A stretch of 64,000 nt of DNA, from the NCBI GenBank assembly GCA_030568195.1, contig JAJLTO010000008.1, forward strand, positions 434,001 through 498,000, written 5' to 3'. Below the pieces are notes generated by a model. The model saw nothing but the letters and a program-made list of their open reading frames with translations. It searched no databases and was not told the origin of the DNA. Position numbers and translations under genes: made by a program. This document shows positions 1 through 11,129 of the stretch, piece after piece. The DNA is from Dipodascopsis uninucleata var. uninucleata. Lineage: Eukaryota; Ascomycota; Lipomycetes; Lipomycetales; Lipomycetaceae. The first letter of the stretch is position 1. Each line of letters opens with the position of its first letter.

Positions 1-2197
1 TCAAGTACTCCGTCGCTCGCCTTACGAATATTCAGCTCTTGATTGACTGGCATTAGAGAACGAAGCTCGTTACGCAATCTATCGTCAAATCCCTTCACCA
101 AACTGTAACCGCCGGTGAGGAAAATATCCTTGCACACACGTGCAGCGTCATCCTTAGGAAGTCTATGTAGTAAAATGTCACTCGCAAGTTCAACTACGCC
201 TGCCTGGTCAAGGCCTGCCATAGAGGGTTGGAATACTGCCTCGGGGACACGAACCCGTTCAACATTTAAATGAAATTGGTGTGCCTCTGCTCGAGAATTA
301 GAATCAAATGGTCGGCGTCCGCGCAGGAATGTGTGGATCAAGGAGTTAGTCCAATCATTTTGAACGTCCATCATGTTCTCAGGGTTGAAGTCAGGATCGT
401 ACTCCAGTAGCTGTGCTTCGATCTTCCTCATGGTCTCGGCCATTTCCTCATCTTCCTCAGTATCAGATGCGTTAGTTATGTCATGATATACAGCCCAATC
501 ATCGTCGTTAGCACCAAAAGTATCCTCATCGTCAGTACCACCACGCCGTCGTTTTCTAGACGATCCTGAGTTTTCTGACGCAAGATTTGCAATAGACTTC
601 ATGCGCATCTGCGAAGCCACCGATCTTCGATTATTCAGCTCCTCTTTAAGTCTTTTCTTTTCTTTCATTCGTTGCAAAATCTGCTCGCGATGATCTCTTC
701 TACTCTTAATCCACCCCTCTAAATCGTTTAATCTCCATTCCTCATCCTTTCTTTCTTCTTCTTTTATTCTTTCTTGCTCCCTTTGCTTTTCTACCTTTGC
801 GCGCATGCGTGCCTCGTAGTTACTCTTCATCAGTCTTTGGTGTCGCTTCTGCTTAATTTGACCTTCGTCGAGCTGATCGTCAGGAATGTCAAGCAGGGGA
901 AACGTCTGCGTCTCCGCATCAGACTCTTCGTCGCCCACATCTTGCTTCCTTGAACGCTTAATACTGCGTTCTAGGTTTTTAATTGTCTTGGATAATCCTG
1001 CCTCGTCGTCAAAGCCTTCTCTATCTAATAGACGTTTAAATTCTTTCTGTGACACCTCTTCAGACTTTTGCTCTAGAGTTCTATAATATTCCAACTCTTG
1101 CTCCTTCTTGATCAATCTCTCCAGACGGGCCTTAGCGGCTTGTTCCTGGAGCTTCCTTCCGGACTCTTTACGACGTTCAGCTATTTTTGCAAGTTCCTCC
1201 TCTGACTTGACAGATTGTGCTACCTCAGTGTACGGTGCCTGGATGATGTGATCACGCTCGTCAAGTCCCTCGTCTTTGTCTAGAAAATGCTTTACCTCCT
1301 CTTCGTAAGAAAATGGCGCTACATAGCAATGTTGCTGAGCAAGTGCCTCAGCTTGTATCGGAGTAACTCTTCCCGGAAAGTGAGGATATTTAAGTTGGAT
1401 CAAGTTGAGAAGATAAAGAGCAGCTGAGTGACCACCCCAGTTTAGACGCTTAGCTTGCGACAATACCGCGCGACCATTAAGCACCGGGATAACGTGTGTG
1501 GTCTCATTTCCAGCAGATATAACTAGTCCCGTAGATCCCTTATTATAATAAAAAGAGCAGAGGGAGTCAATACCGAATGTGACGGCCGGAACATTGTAAG
1601 TCTCAAAGAGCAGCTCTTGCATACCTATTTAAAACAGAAATTCATCTGGCAGTCAGCCCTTATTCTGCGGCCCAATTATCACAGTTGCATCTGTGCGCTC
1701 TATATCAATAACCATGTTATTTTATACGTACCTTTGTGTTGTGCCAATGGACATGCTAGAATCTCCGACATCATGATTGGATTATCTACTCGTCCTTCAC
1801 TAGTCACCCCCAACTTGACAAAGCAGTAATCCAAGATAGTCTCAAGATATTCCCAGTTGGAAATCATTGGACCATCAAATGGACTCTTTGCAGACTGTCT
1901 AGTGTTCGCATCCAGATTGGCATCGGTACCGATCAAAGTGAATGTTCGCAGAATTTTTCTATCTCTGTAGCGGGACAGCTGTGTAGGAAAAGTCAACCAG
2001 GGGTCTTGGTCTGTCGCAAATCCAATCCGCGTCTGCGCAGTTCCAAGATCCAGCACTATAGGCACTCCACTTTTATAATTCGCATATGGTTCTACCAGTG
2101 ACGGTACCGGAGGTTCTGGTAGTGGATACAGTTTTGGCGGCGGCAATACTGGCACGGGTGTGGCATTTCCACCATGCGAAGTCTGTGCCGGCTGCAT
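1..2197 (-). CDS. ARP5: Actin-related protein 5 (Arp5), INO80 chromatin-remodelling subunit; C-terminus cut by window edge
   Basis: Arp5 is an actin-fold subunit of the INO80 nucleosome remodeller in the nucleus. Two exons are visible: 2197-1732 and 1624 to the left edge, joined by a 107-nt intron (1731-1625, donor GTACGT, acceptor TAG) that restores the frame exactly. Exon 1 carries the first actin subdomain (VLDLGTAQTRIGFA, a nucleotide-binding phosphate loop). Exon 2 carries VISAGNETTHVIPV, then a long charged, largely helical insertion (KIAERRKESGRKLQEQAAK onward) that is diagnostic of Arp5. The actin fold resumes at DIFLTGGYSLVKGF. The last residues visible are SLMPVNQELNIRKASDGVL, so roughly 50 residues (inferred from the family) lie beyond the edge. 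It is head-to-head with NUC1, sharing a 358-bp intergenic region. Confidence 0.93.
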
Positions 2198-2555
2198 TTT
2201 CCTCGTGCACCTCTTGTTCTCGAGCAGTTAGTAGCCGATCTGTGGTCCTTCTCAAATATGACTGCTACCTCAGTCTAAATTTATTAGACCTTCTGCTTCT
2301 GGAACGTCTGATAGTGATTGTTGGATGGAAACTGAGTTATCACGCAATTGGCGGTTGGTCAACTCTTGTTCTGAGTTTGGTTCTAGCCAAACTTCCCAGT
2401 TCAAATAATTTTTTGCGTTGTTGCTGTTGTGGGTTGTTGTTGTCAACTGGTCCAACTCGTAAGACGAGAAAAATTTACAGCTTTGATTGCTTTTCCTTTG
2501 TTATTTTCCCGTCCAGGAAGGGTCAGAGCAGAAATACAGGTCTGTGAGATCAAAA
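2198..2555. promoter_or_regulatory. Divergent intergenic region between ARP5 and NUC1
   Basis: These 358 bp separate two divergent start codons and must hold both promoters. A frame upstream of the NUC1 ATG stays open across much of it, but it begins from a non-ATG codon and shows no conserved protein, so I read it as leader rather than coding. No tRNA or repeat is visible. Confidence 0.5.
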
Positions 2556-3650
2556 ATGGGTCATATATTGGATCTGTTGGCCTCAGTCCTCCTTGGTGGA
2601 ACCTCTAATAGCGGTCAACCGGGAGGAATGGCATCTGGATTCATGGGCTTTGGGGGAAAGAGGGCCGCAGATTCAGGGAGGGTAGAGCCCATTATCGAGA
2701 TTGAGGGCTTACAGTCTCCGCAGGGAGTTGATGAGTCACCCACGGGACTAGATACATCAAAAAAGGCGACTGTGGAGGGACTGTCCTCCCAGAAAGTTGT
2801 CCAGCCAGGTGGATTTTTTAAATATGGAAATCCTGGCCCACTGTTTGATGTCGACTTTCGCAGTGAGTACATTGCTTCTTTTGATCGCCGATTACGAAAT
2901 CCTGCCTGGGTTATAGAGCATATCACAGCGTCTAGCGTTTCTCGAGGCTCCGGTGTGGATCGAAAGAAGTCTACTTTTATGGAGAATGAGAGCATTCCTA
3001 TGAAGTTCCGAGCACGCTTGGCAGACTATTTTCGCAGCGGTTACGATCGTGGCCATATGGCACCAGCTGCAGATGCTAAGTTCTCGCAGGACGCTATGGA
3101 TGAAACTTTCTATCTTACAAATATTGCTCCTCAGGTTGGAGATGGTTTTAATAGAGATTATTGGGCTCACTTGGAGGATTTCTGTCGACGTCTAACCCAT
3201 ACATATAACTCTGTTCGAATCGTTACCGGTCCCCTATATCTTCCGCGCAAATACCCTGACGGCAAATATCGTGTGTCATATGAAGTCATCGGTAACCCAC
3301 CTAATATCGCTGTCCCTACACACTTTTTCAAGATTATTGTTGGTGAATCTCCTATCAAGCATCCTGATTCCGAAGATGTCGCTGTTGGCGCTTTTATTTT
3401 GCCGAACGAACCGATCCCGAACTCGACTGATTTGAAGAGCTTTTACGTTCCTGTTGATGCGATTGAACGTGCATCGGGTCTTGAATTTTTATCCAAGCTA
3501 CCTGATAAGAAACGAAGAGACCTTTGCAAGGAGGTCGACTGTAAGATTATTGTTCGTGAGTTTGCAAAGGCGCTTCCAGCACCTCAAACGCCTTTAGGTT
3601 TACCTGGACCATCTTCGACTTCCTCTTCCTTTTCCTCCTCCTCTCTTTAA
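2556..3650 (+). CDS. NUC1: Mitochondrial DNA/RNA endonuclease, endonuclease G family
   Basis: Intronless, 364 aa from the ATG at 2556 (context caaaaATGGG). The frame opens further upstream at 2487, but only with a TTG. This is a non-specific beta-beta-alpha-metal nuclease of mitochondria, linked to mitochondrial DNA turnover and cell death in yeast and animals. The catalytic motif DRGHMAPAAD has its D at residue 164 and its general-base His at 167. The metal-ligand region LTNIAPQ followed by FNRDYWAHLE lies downstream. The final approximately 25 residues are a Ser/Pro-rich tail. The length is close to yeast Nuc1 (about 330 aa), with a somewhat long N-terminus consistent with a mitochondrial presequence, though I see no sharp cleavage site. 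It is divergent from ARP5. Confidence 0.95.
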   Translation: MGHILDLLASVLLGGTSNSGQPGGMASGFMGFGGKRAADSGRVEPIIEIEGLQSPQGVDESPTGLDTSKKATVEGLSSQKVVQPGGFFKYGNPGPLFDVDFRSEYIASFDRRLRNPAWVIEHITASSVSRGSGVDRKKSTFMENESIPMKFRARLADYFRSGYDRGHMAPAADAKFSQDAMDETFYLTNIAPQVGDGFNRDYWAHLEDFCRRLTHTYNSVRIVTGPLYLPRKYPDGKYRVSYEVIGNPPNIAVPTHFFKIIVGESPIKHPDSEDVAVGAFILPNEPIPNSTDLKSFYVPVDAIERASGLEFLSKLPDKKRRDLCKEVDCKIIVREFAKALPAPQTPLGLPGPSSTSSSFSSSSL

Positions 3651-4672
3651 GTATGGCTGTCAAATTCTTTTGATGTTTCTGCCTTTATCTGATATTTTAA
3701 ATGGGGCCCATTCCATTATTCCGTTTTGCCAATTGAGTTTGCTTTTATTTTATTGGAATTATTGCTTGTCTGTATGATTTTGTGACTTAGCGGTCATTTC
3801 ATTCTCCACCATTCTTCGACTATTTTGAACGTTTATATATACAACGGAGCCGGTAGATTTCTCAGGAACATTCGCCGTTTAAAACTGAAAAGAAGAACTG
3901 AAACTTTTCTTCGGATTAAGAGTATATTTCACATTTTGGAGATCAGAAATTTGCTTTTGCTTGGAAAGAGCAGCCAACAAAATCAACAATAAACGAAAAA
4001 ATATATATACGTGCCCAAACATGTTGTTAATTATTGATTCATTATTATTCTAGAGAATTCTGGAGAGACTAAAATGACTGCAAGATATTTTCTCAAAAAT
4101 TACGAGAAGTGATTCGGTATAAGGGATAATGTCATCACGTAATAGTGATAAACTAAAAGGGAAGGAAAATAAGATGAAAAGTACAAGGCTTTGAGTAAAT
4201 AATAGAAAAAAATACAATTTTATAGAATAGTAAGACATAAATTAACTGAAAGCACTAATATGAACATGAGAGACTTAAGGCTTAGTACCATAATGCAATA
4301 CAGTTGTTGTGCGTACGTTTGTTTACCTTTAAGCGAAATATCTTTTTTTGCAAAGAACTTGCATGCAAAAAGATTGATAGTTGGCGTCACATAATATCAA
4401 CGCACATATTGTACTGTGGAGCGTGTCTATGCCATTAATAACGAACTACTAATAATACCACAAAATGTGATTCTAATAGTTAATAAAGATACTATCAATG
4501 GATCATCAAAACTAAAAAAATTGAGAAAATAAGTACAAAAGGTGCTGCTATATCACTGTAACTGAGAACTTTCTCTAGCACACCCCTGATATAAAAACTT
4601 GTGAAATAAATAAAAATATGTTTAGAGAAGGAAATGCGACCAAGGTGCTCGAAAGAAACAGAATTTTTAAGA
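3651..4672. other. Convergent intergenic region, no gene seen
   Basis: About 1 kb of AT-rich sequence lies between the 3' ends of NUC1 and the GYP5-like gene. It contains AT tracts (for example near 3836 and 4005) but no ORF with recognisable protein, no tRNA and no repeat array. One GATA-type 9-mer (TTATCTGAT, 3685-3693) is present. Confidence 0.5.
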
Positions 4673-7246
4673 TCAATTTTCCTGCTCTTCCATCACCTTT
4701 CGAAGATCGTTCCATCTTCTAGAAAGTGATTCATGATGCTCATTTATAGTGGCCAACTGTAGTTTAGTTTCCACAAGTTCTTTTTCGAGTCCAGCTAATT
4801 GATCTTCTAGACTCTGGTTGATATTCATTACCTCCAAATTGCGCTGCATAAGAGCATCCATCTCTTCCTTTAGTTTGGCCTCAACCTCCATTGGCAATGT
4901 CTGCACTTGATTCTTTAGTTCTTCATTTTCCATCTTCAAATCAGTATTCTCATCGCGTAGCTTCTCTAGTTCAACCTTTCCTTGAATCATTTCATTTGCA
5001 ATCTCAATGTGTTCTCGATTTAAAGTTGCAAGACTGGTTTCCAGACGCTTGATTTGCAGAGTAAGCAAACCATTCTGTGTTCTCAAATTCTCTACTTCCT
5101 CAATGCGCTCCATTTCAACACGGTGAAGCTCTGTGTATTCACTCTCATATTTTTTTAGACTGCTAGGTAAGAGTTTCACAGCATAAGCATCAGCAACAAA
5201 CTCATTTACTCGATACGTGGTTTCATTATGAGAGCTGTTCTTTAGAAATGAAGGAGTCTTTTTATGATGAGGAGACCCAACGTCAGCTATGTACACATCA
5301 AATAGTCTATCTTTCAGGAAGTTAACCAAAGCATCGAATTCTAATGACATGATAGTTTCAGCATTACGTCTCATTAGCGCAATACCAAATCTCAAGATAG
5401 CTTCTAAACCTTCTGCAACAACTATATCAAATATACGTAATACCATTTGAAGTGGAAACTTATAGGCGAAAAAGGTCAAGAACCATTGAGATGCATACAT
5501 AGATGCTAATACACCTTGTCGTGCCAAATGTACATGAACTGCAGGTAATGTGTCTTCTAAAATTCGATCAAATTGATACAGTTTGAGATGTAATCCTGGC
5601 ATTTCAGGCAGATATAGTGTACGCAACGAATAGGCCTTCATCAAATCTACCAGTAGGGAAAACGCTTCCTCCTCCTTCATATTCAGAATCAGAGGAACTA
5701 CAATAAATGCCATTCCCTGAATATATCCAACCTCCGGATCCCATAAACTATAAGCTTTAATGACATTGAAGAGTGAATCCTGGTTCACAGTCTTTGCAAA
5801 ACTCGTTCGCGATAGATCACGTTTTATTCCTTTCTCGTGTGGACTGGCTTCAGTCAGCAATGAAGTATAAACTTCTTCGATTGCTAAGGACTTAGAGGAA
5901 GCCATAAGTTGCCAGATGGTTCCACGAAGTGGCGGTGGAAGGCCGTTTTGAATTGCTCTTGTAAGTTCAGAAGGAAAAGACCGGGCAACATTGCCATAGT
6001 CGGCCACAAGATTTGTCCAAAATTCCCAGTCAATAGTAGCTACATCCTTCTCTGACTCAGATCCATAAGCACCTTGCTTTGATTTGCGTAACTTCTCGAA
6101 GTCCTCCTTAAGCCTCTGTGTGCCAGCCATTCGCGATTCCTTTTCAGACTGCTCTTTACTTTGCAAATCATCCCTATTGGCATCCATTCGACTAAGTAGA
6201 AGCTCATAATTAGGTGCACCGCTTTCAATCGATGAGTTTGCTGAAGTTCCTGATGCCGAAGACTGATTACGGCTAGGCAATGGAGGCGGTTGTGAGCTGC
6301 GACTTGATGACGAACTGTTTCCCTTCAGCCATGAAAATGGCGAACGTTTAGTCGAAGTTCTAGGGGGTAAAGGTGGCGGTGCCTTGACCGCATCCTCAAC
6401 AACAGGAAGCGCTTGTATTTCTGTAGGTAAAGTTGGAAGAGCAGCAGTCTCTGCAATCTCTTTAGGACCTTCGCCATCAACAGTTGACGAGACTGTAATC
6501 ATAGCATCCTCAAGCTTAATTTCCTCAAGGCCCTCAGTAACAGTGGCAGTGGGCTCTGAAGTAATATGATCCTCAGTCTTCAGTTCTTCAGCAGAATCGG
6601 GATTTTCTTTACTTTCTGGCTCTTCAGCAGCAATCTCTTCTTCAGAACCCACGCTTTTGAATCCGGCACTGCTTTCCTCGCTGCTCTGCTTTGCGTTCAC
6701 AATATAATCGCTCTCTTCTTCTCCCTCATCATCCAAATCAATCGAATCTACATGTTGCTTGATGTCGTTCAGTGTAGATGAAATAGAATTGACCATATCG
6801 TTCGTTGCTGAAGTGGTGGGATCACGTTCTGTACCTTGTGATTGACTATCCAAAGCATCCTCGAATTCTATATTTGCAGTTGTCTGTGATTCAGAAACCT
6901 TATGAGCCAGAACATGGCCCATACAGCTGATGTTAGTGAAAGCTCATCATCATAACATTATACATACAAAGACATTCTAATAGTCTAATTACAAGTCTCT
7001 CGTTCGACTAAATTGCGATGTAAGCAGAAAGGTACTTACGTCTGCAGGCGCAATGCTTTCTTTGGCTATCGTCTCCTCTACTGCTTTAGCATCATCACTA
7101 GGTAATTCTGAATCAGTCAATCCTATCTTAGAATTATCATTCTCTTCAGTGCTGGATCCATCAGCAGATGCCATGGTAGAAGTCTCAGGATCAGCTGCGA
7201 CTGTCTCGACTTCCTCTCCTTTTATTTCCTCTGCAGTGGATGACAT
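4673..7246 (-). CDS. GYP5: TBC-domain RabGAP, Gyp5-like
   Basis: A GTPase-activating protein for Rab/Ypt GTPases, by family acting in ER-Golgi and polarised secretory traffic. Exons are 7246-6993 and 6926-4673, with a 66-nt intron (6992-6927) using donor GTAATT, branch CACTAAC and acceptor CAG. The product is 835 aa. The nearby stronger-looking GTAAGT at 7039 does not give an open frame with any acceptor in the interval. The first ~300 residues are acidic and low-complexity, with a proline stretch (PPPLPPRTSTKRS) that could bind SH3 domains. The TBC domain follows, with the arginine finger in IKRDLSR (Arg about 458) and the glutamine finger in GYIQGM (Gln about 488). The C-terminal ~200 residues form a coiled coil. 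Domain order matches Gyp5/Gyl1. Confidence 0.9.
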
Positions 7247-8300
7247 TAGAGAATATCGTCAACCTGTCACAAACTATGTGCAAAGATGATTCCCAGAGAC
7301 ACTTTTTCGTAGCTATCACCGATAAATAAGCTTCTGTACACTGTTTCTAATCTCTCCTTCCAGATTAAATTAATAGCTTTCCGTTCTGTAGAATTGAGAT
7401 ATATATAATCAACGTCTAATAGAAAAGATGTGTCGGACTATTTCTGCTTTCAATGCAAGGGAGTGAATAGTTTATAAAATGCAGGTGCAGCCTAATTTTA
7501 TGGTAGAGTATCAGCTTCTGTATGGATAAAATGAAAGTTTATTAAGCTTTCTAACAATACTTAATATTAAGAGTACAACTTACTAATTAGGCACTACCTG
7601 GCATATTTGTGACTTTAAAACGATATTGGACTTAAATCAATATGGGAACTAGTAGAAGTCAAAATAGGCTGTGTTTTTAGTTGAAGTACGACATCACCGC
7701 GTATATCTGCAAATGAGATGGAGCGGTTATTGCCACATATGCAATGAACTGTGGTATTAATGCTGAATTAAGAGATACAATAGGAGCCTCTGAGCTGACC
7801 TTCAATAAAGACTAGGTAGAGATGTGGCTTTGTACGTAGGCGGCATTAAGAGTTCCGCAATTGATAAACTGGACGATTGCACTTGAGACTAATCATATTC
7901 ACAGTGATCTCTCCAGGAATGTATTAAGCTGGCATCCAAAGAACATATGAATTAAGATGGCTTTGTTTCTGCGACCCTTTATATGTCCCAAGGAACAGAA
8001 AACTTCTACTAGAATAAACTATCGCCAATAAAATATATAGGAATGTAATAATAGTCAAGAACTAAACTATTAGAAACTGAAGCTCGCATAAGCTTATGTA
8101 TTGATGTTGTAGTTAATTTATATATGAATTTACATATAGCACATGTGTCAAAGTAGAGAGCTAATCAAGCCTAGTAAACAATATCCCATATATACAAATC
8201 TCCGGAGGAAAACGGATCCGGTGCCCTTCATACATGACAGTTATGGCACCGTGACACTACTCGTAAGTTTATACTGTTTCCTTAAACCTTTCGCCTATAG
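7247..8300. other. Intergenic region, no gene seen
   Basis: About 1.05 kb between the 5' end of the GYP5-like gene and the 3' end of frataxin, both on the minus strand. It is AT-rich and must hold the GYP5 promoter. I see no ORF with protein-like composition, tRNA or repeat. Confidence 0.45.
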
Positions 8301-9047
8301 TTAAGACTTACTGTAGTCATCAACACCGTCGAAAGCAGCTTCGATCCCAAGAGCCTCAGAAACTTCCTCCCGTAGAAGATTGCCCAGTGTGCTACCATCT
8401 CGATGGTAAGTCCAGTGGCCGTCAATAACATCGTATCTATATCCCAATTAGCCTATTTCCCAGGTCATTCAAAGCTATGCAAGAATATGGTGAAAAGATG
8501 TATACCTCTTGGGTCCTGAAACAGGACTACTTAACCAGATTTGCTTGTTTGGAGGCTGCTTATTGATGACGTACGTTCCATTTGGTGGAAGAATCAAAGT
8601 CAATACTCCTTGCTATAGAAACTATTAGTACTTGATATTGATAGACATAATATATTTGTCCGCTTCCTCACTTACATTTAATTCGACGTCTATTTCAGGG
8701 CGCGTATCCGCAAGGTCCTCGCAGTGAATCATAATGTTCTCAAGTGTTTCGTCCGCAAGAATATGATATTCTTTATCACTAATATCATCAGACTTTAAAT
8801 TGAGATCTACATCACCATCTGTAGCCTTCGAAGAGTATCTGCGGGCGAATTGCAAAGATGTCGATTGATTTACTGCCAGATTCAGTCGCGATGCAATTGC
8901 GCTTAGTCCAGATCGCTGAGATGGTCGGATAGCAGTAGCTGTAGGTTTTGTTGACACATTTCGAGCTGAGGCGCAGCGAACCCCATTAAGCGATCGCTGT
9001 AATAGCTCTCTTTTGATTTGGAGAAGTCGTCCTTTGCAAAAATGCAT
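8301..9047 (-). CDS. YFH1: Frataxin, mitochondrial iron chaperone
   Basis: Mitochondrial matrix protein that stimulates Fe-S cluster assembly on the Isu scaffold by accelerating sulfur transfer from cysteine desulfurase. Three exons: 9047-8676, 8612-8506 and 8436-8301, with introns of 63 nt (GTAAGT, branch TACTAAT) and 69 nt (GTATAC). The spliced product is 204 aa. The first ~75 residues are Arg/Ser-rich without acidic residues, a typical mitochondrial presequence. The mature domain begins with [17 protein letters not shown], the acidic helix that binds iron and Isu. The beta-sheet follows as [23 protein letters not shown] and [12 protein letters not shown], then [15 protein letters not shown]. 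Every element of the frataxin signature is present. Alone, the first exon frame would read through the donor into noise. Confidence 0.95.
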
Positions 9048-9590
9048 TGTAAGTCCAGTTATAAATATTGGCAGATTTTTGAGCCAATCTTGATGATGTA
9101 AAACTGGAAGAAAGAAGAATTTCCTCTATTCTTGAGAGATGTGAGCCGCATGCACATAATAATCTTCAGCAGATGGAGTTCAAATAAATGCATATATTAT
9201 CAAAGGATATCTATAAGTTTCTATAGAAAACGCTTGATATTTAAGCATAATGATATTATTTAATTATTCAGATACACACTACAATGAAGAAATAAGATGT
9301 TCCAAGGATTTGGTAGTTATTAACAAAAAAGGAAGGGTTGATGTGAAGTATATAGGCCTGGTGTGTACACGCGGACCGAATCAGGACAGAATACAAGCAG
9401 CACGATGCACAAATCAATCAGATATATGGAATTAGTGTAATCGCGAATCAGAAGCATTTGCAGGTATGTAAGAAAATGAGATATGTGATAATGGTCGATT
9501 ATCGTCTGCGAAAACTGGTAAATGTGGAAGGGTATCAAACGAAAAGGATATCAATTGCAAACATTATTTATTTCTCTTAGCTTTCGTCTC
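9048..9590. other. Intergenic region, no gene seen
   Basis: 543 bp between the frataxin start and the stop of the next minus-strand gene. Short open frames at 9250-9538 overlap on both strands and look like chance. No RNA gene is recognised. Confidence 0.4.
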
Positions 9591-11129
9591 TTATGAGCAC
9601 TTAGCAATGTCAATGAACTGAGTTACTGAAAGAGCTTGTTGGCTGGCACTATTTTCTGATATAACAGACTGTGTTCGAATGGAATTTTTGTGCTTAAGAT
9701 ACTCAGAGCTGTCAAAATTGCCAGCCTCGTTTTCGTCAATCCAAATCTGTCTCATCATGTTACGTTTCTCTCTCATTGTTGCAAGCCAGCTGCTTACGCC
9801 ATCCTCCTCGGAGTCTAGTCGTCGCACCATTTCACTAGCGGTGAAAAGGCCCATACCATGATGCTTTCTATTTTCAGGACTGAAATACTGTAGACGAAGT
9901 CCGGGAACGGGACTGACCTGCTCTATTTGTTCTATGGGATCGTCCGACTGCTTGATATTGAGCCTATCGATGGGAAGATCTTGGCAGATTGCTGCTCGTT
10001 CCTCCTGGCTTTCACGCGCTAAGGTATTTATCATTTTGGAGTGGTAATGAGGCTTCCATGTCATTGCAGCCTGTGGCCATCTTGCTCGTAGAGAGATATA
10101 GGATGGCGTGTCTTCGAGTGCCTGTCTTGCCTCGTCATCTGAGACGGATGAACGTAACACACCCGTGTTAGGTTGATATGTGCCGAATAGCTGATGATCT
10201 TCGTGTGAAGTCATCACTGCTTCTATTTTTTCGATTGGTGATAGCATAAGCTGTGAATTCGAATTAGCAGTCGTAGATTGATTAGAATGATCATTTAAAT
10301 ACTGATTTTTCGTCTTTCCAGTAATCATACTGCATTCTCTCTTAGGTGTAACGAAGACTGAGGACTGCAGCTGCTTCCTTGGCGATCGTCCCTTTATGCC
10401 TTGATCGGCAAACGAATCAGGTTTCTTTTTGAGATTCTTTTTCGGAGTTTCGCGTCTCGTTTGTTTTGGTGAAGAGGGCGATGGAGGAATGGAAATGGAT
10501 AGAGGAGCCCTGTGCGAAACTGCACTTTCTAGCTGCTGCTGATCTGCAATATTTGTAGTAGCATGAAGTGGCTCAGCTGTTGGTGATTCTACTACCTGTT
10601 TTGATAAACTATTTTTGTTAATTAATCTGACCTTAAACACCGGTCTGTTCTGTTCTTCCAGTGTGCTGTTAGGATCTTCGTTGACCATTTTGACTCCTAA
10701 TATTCTGTCCATTGCCGCTGCACGCGCAATTCCATGCCATTTTTTTTCTTCCTTAGGGCCTATAGGTGAAATATATACACGACCCTGAATAGCAATATTT
10801 TCTCGGACCCAATCTAGAGTGCAGGGATTCGGAGGAGATATAGCATCTTCACGTTTTACTGTAACATCTAGCAGGCGGTGTGGCTCGGAAGCCGAGAGCC
10901 TCACTCCTGGAAATACATATGTACTGAACCCAAGATTTTGGAGAATAAATTCTGTTAAGTCGGTATAAGTCTGATGCTGAGAATTGTCACTGGGCTGCTT
11001 GTAATGTCTCATTAGATAAGGATGCAATAGGGAGGGCATGTGCGAAATTGAAATCGTGCGAACGAGTGTCGCAAGGCTAGGCGGAGGTGGTAACAGGATG
11101 ATGTCAAAAACTTCGCTATCACAGCTCAT
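9591..11129 (-). CDS. Unrecognised 512-aa protein with ordered ends and disordered middle
   Basis: A single uninterrupted 512-codon frame from an ATG. I do not recognise the family. The N-terminal ~170 residues look folded and hydrophobic-patterned (DLTEFILQNLGFSTYVFPGV, TLDWVRENIAIQGRVYI). Residues ~180-330 are Ser/Pro/Lys/Gln-rich and probably disordered, with basic stretches (TRRETPKKNLKKK, GRSPRKQLQ) that could be nuclear-localisation or nucleic-acid-binding sequences. The C-terminal third regains order, with RARWPQAAMTWKPHYHSKMI and a charged helical stretch around SSWLATMREKRNMMRQIWID. No transmembrane segment or signal peptide is seen. Length and composition make it a convincing gene. 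A nuclear or regulatory role is only a guess from the basic, low-complexity centre. Confidence 0.8.
   Translation of the reverse strand: MSCDSEVFDIILLPPPPSLATLVRTISISHMPSLLHPYLMRHYKQPSDNSQHQTYTDLTEFILQNLGFSTYVFPGVRLSASEPHRLLDVTVKREDAISPPNPCTLDWVRENIAIQGRVYISPIGPKEEKKWHGIARAAAMDRILGVKMVNEDPNSTLEEQNRPVFKVRLINKNSLSKQVVESPTAEPLHATTNIADQQQLESAVSHRAPLSISIPPSPSSPKQTRRETPKKNLKKKPDSFADQGIKGRSPRKQLQSSVFVTPKRECSMITGKTKNQYLNDHSNQSTTANSNSQLMLSPIEKIEAVMTSHEDHQLFGTYQPNTGVLRSSVSDDEARQALEDTPSYISLRARWPQAAMTWKPHYHSKMINTLARESQEERAAICQDLPIDRLNIKQSDDPIEQIEQVSPVPGLRLQYFSPENRKHHGMGLFTASEMVRRLDSEEDGVSSWLATMREKRNMMRQIWIDENEAGNFDSSEYLKHKNSIRTQSVISENSASQQALSVTQFIDIAKCS

Noticed and set aside
2086-2547. 153-codon plus-strand frame over the ARP5 start and promoter
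   Set aside because: It is antisense to the ARP5 first exon and the shared promoter, with biased Leu/Cys content and no conserved motif.
2487-2555. Longer NUC1 N-terminus starting at 2487
   Set aside because: It would begin at TTG; the ATG at 2556 has good context.
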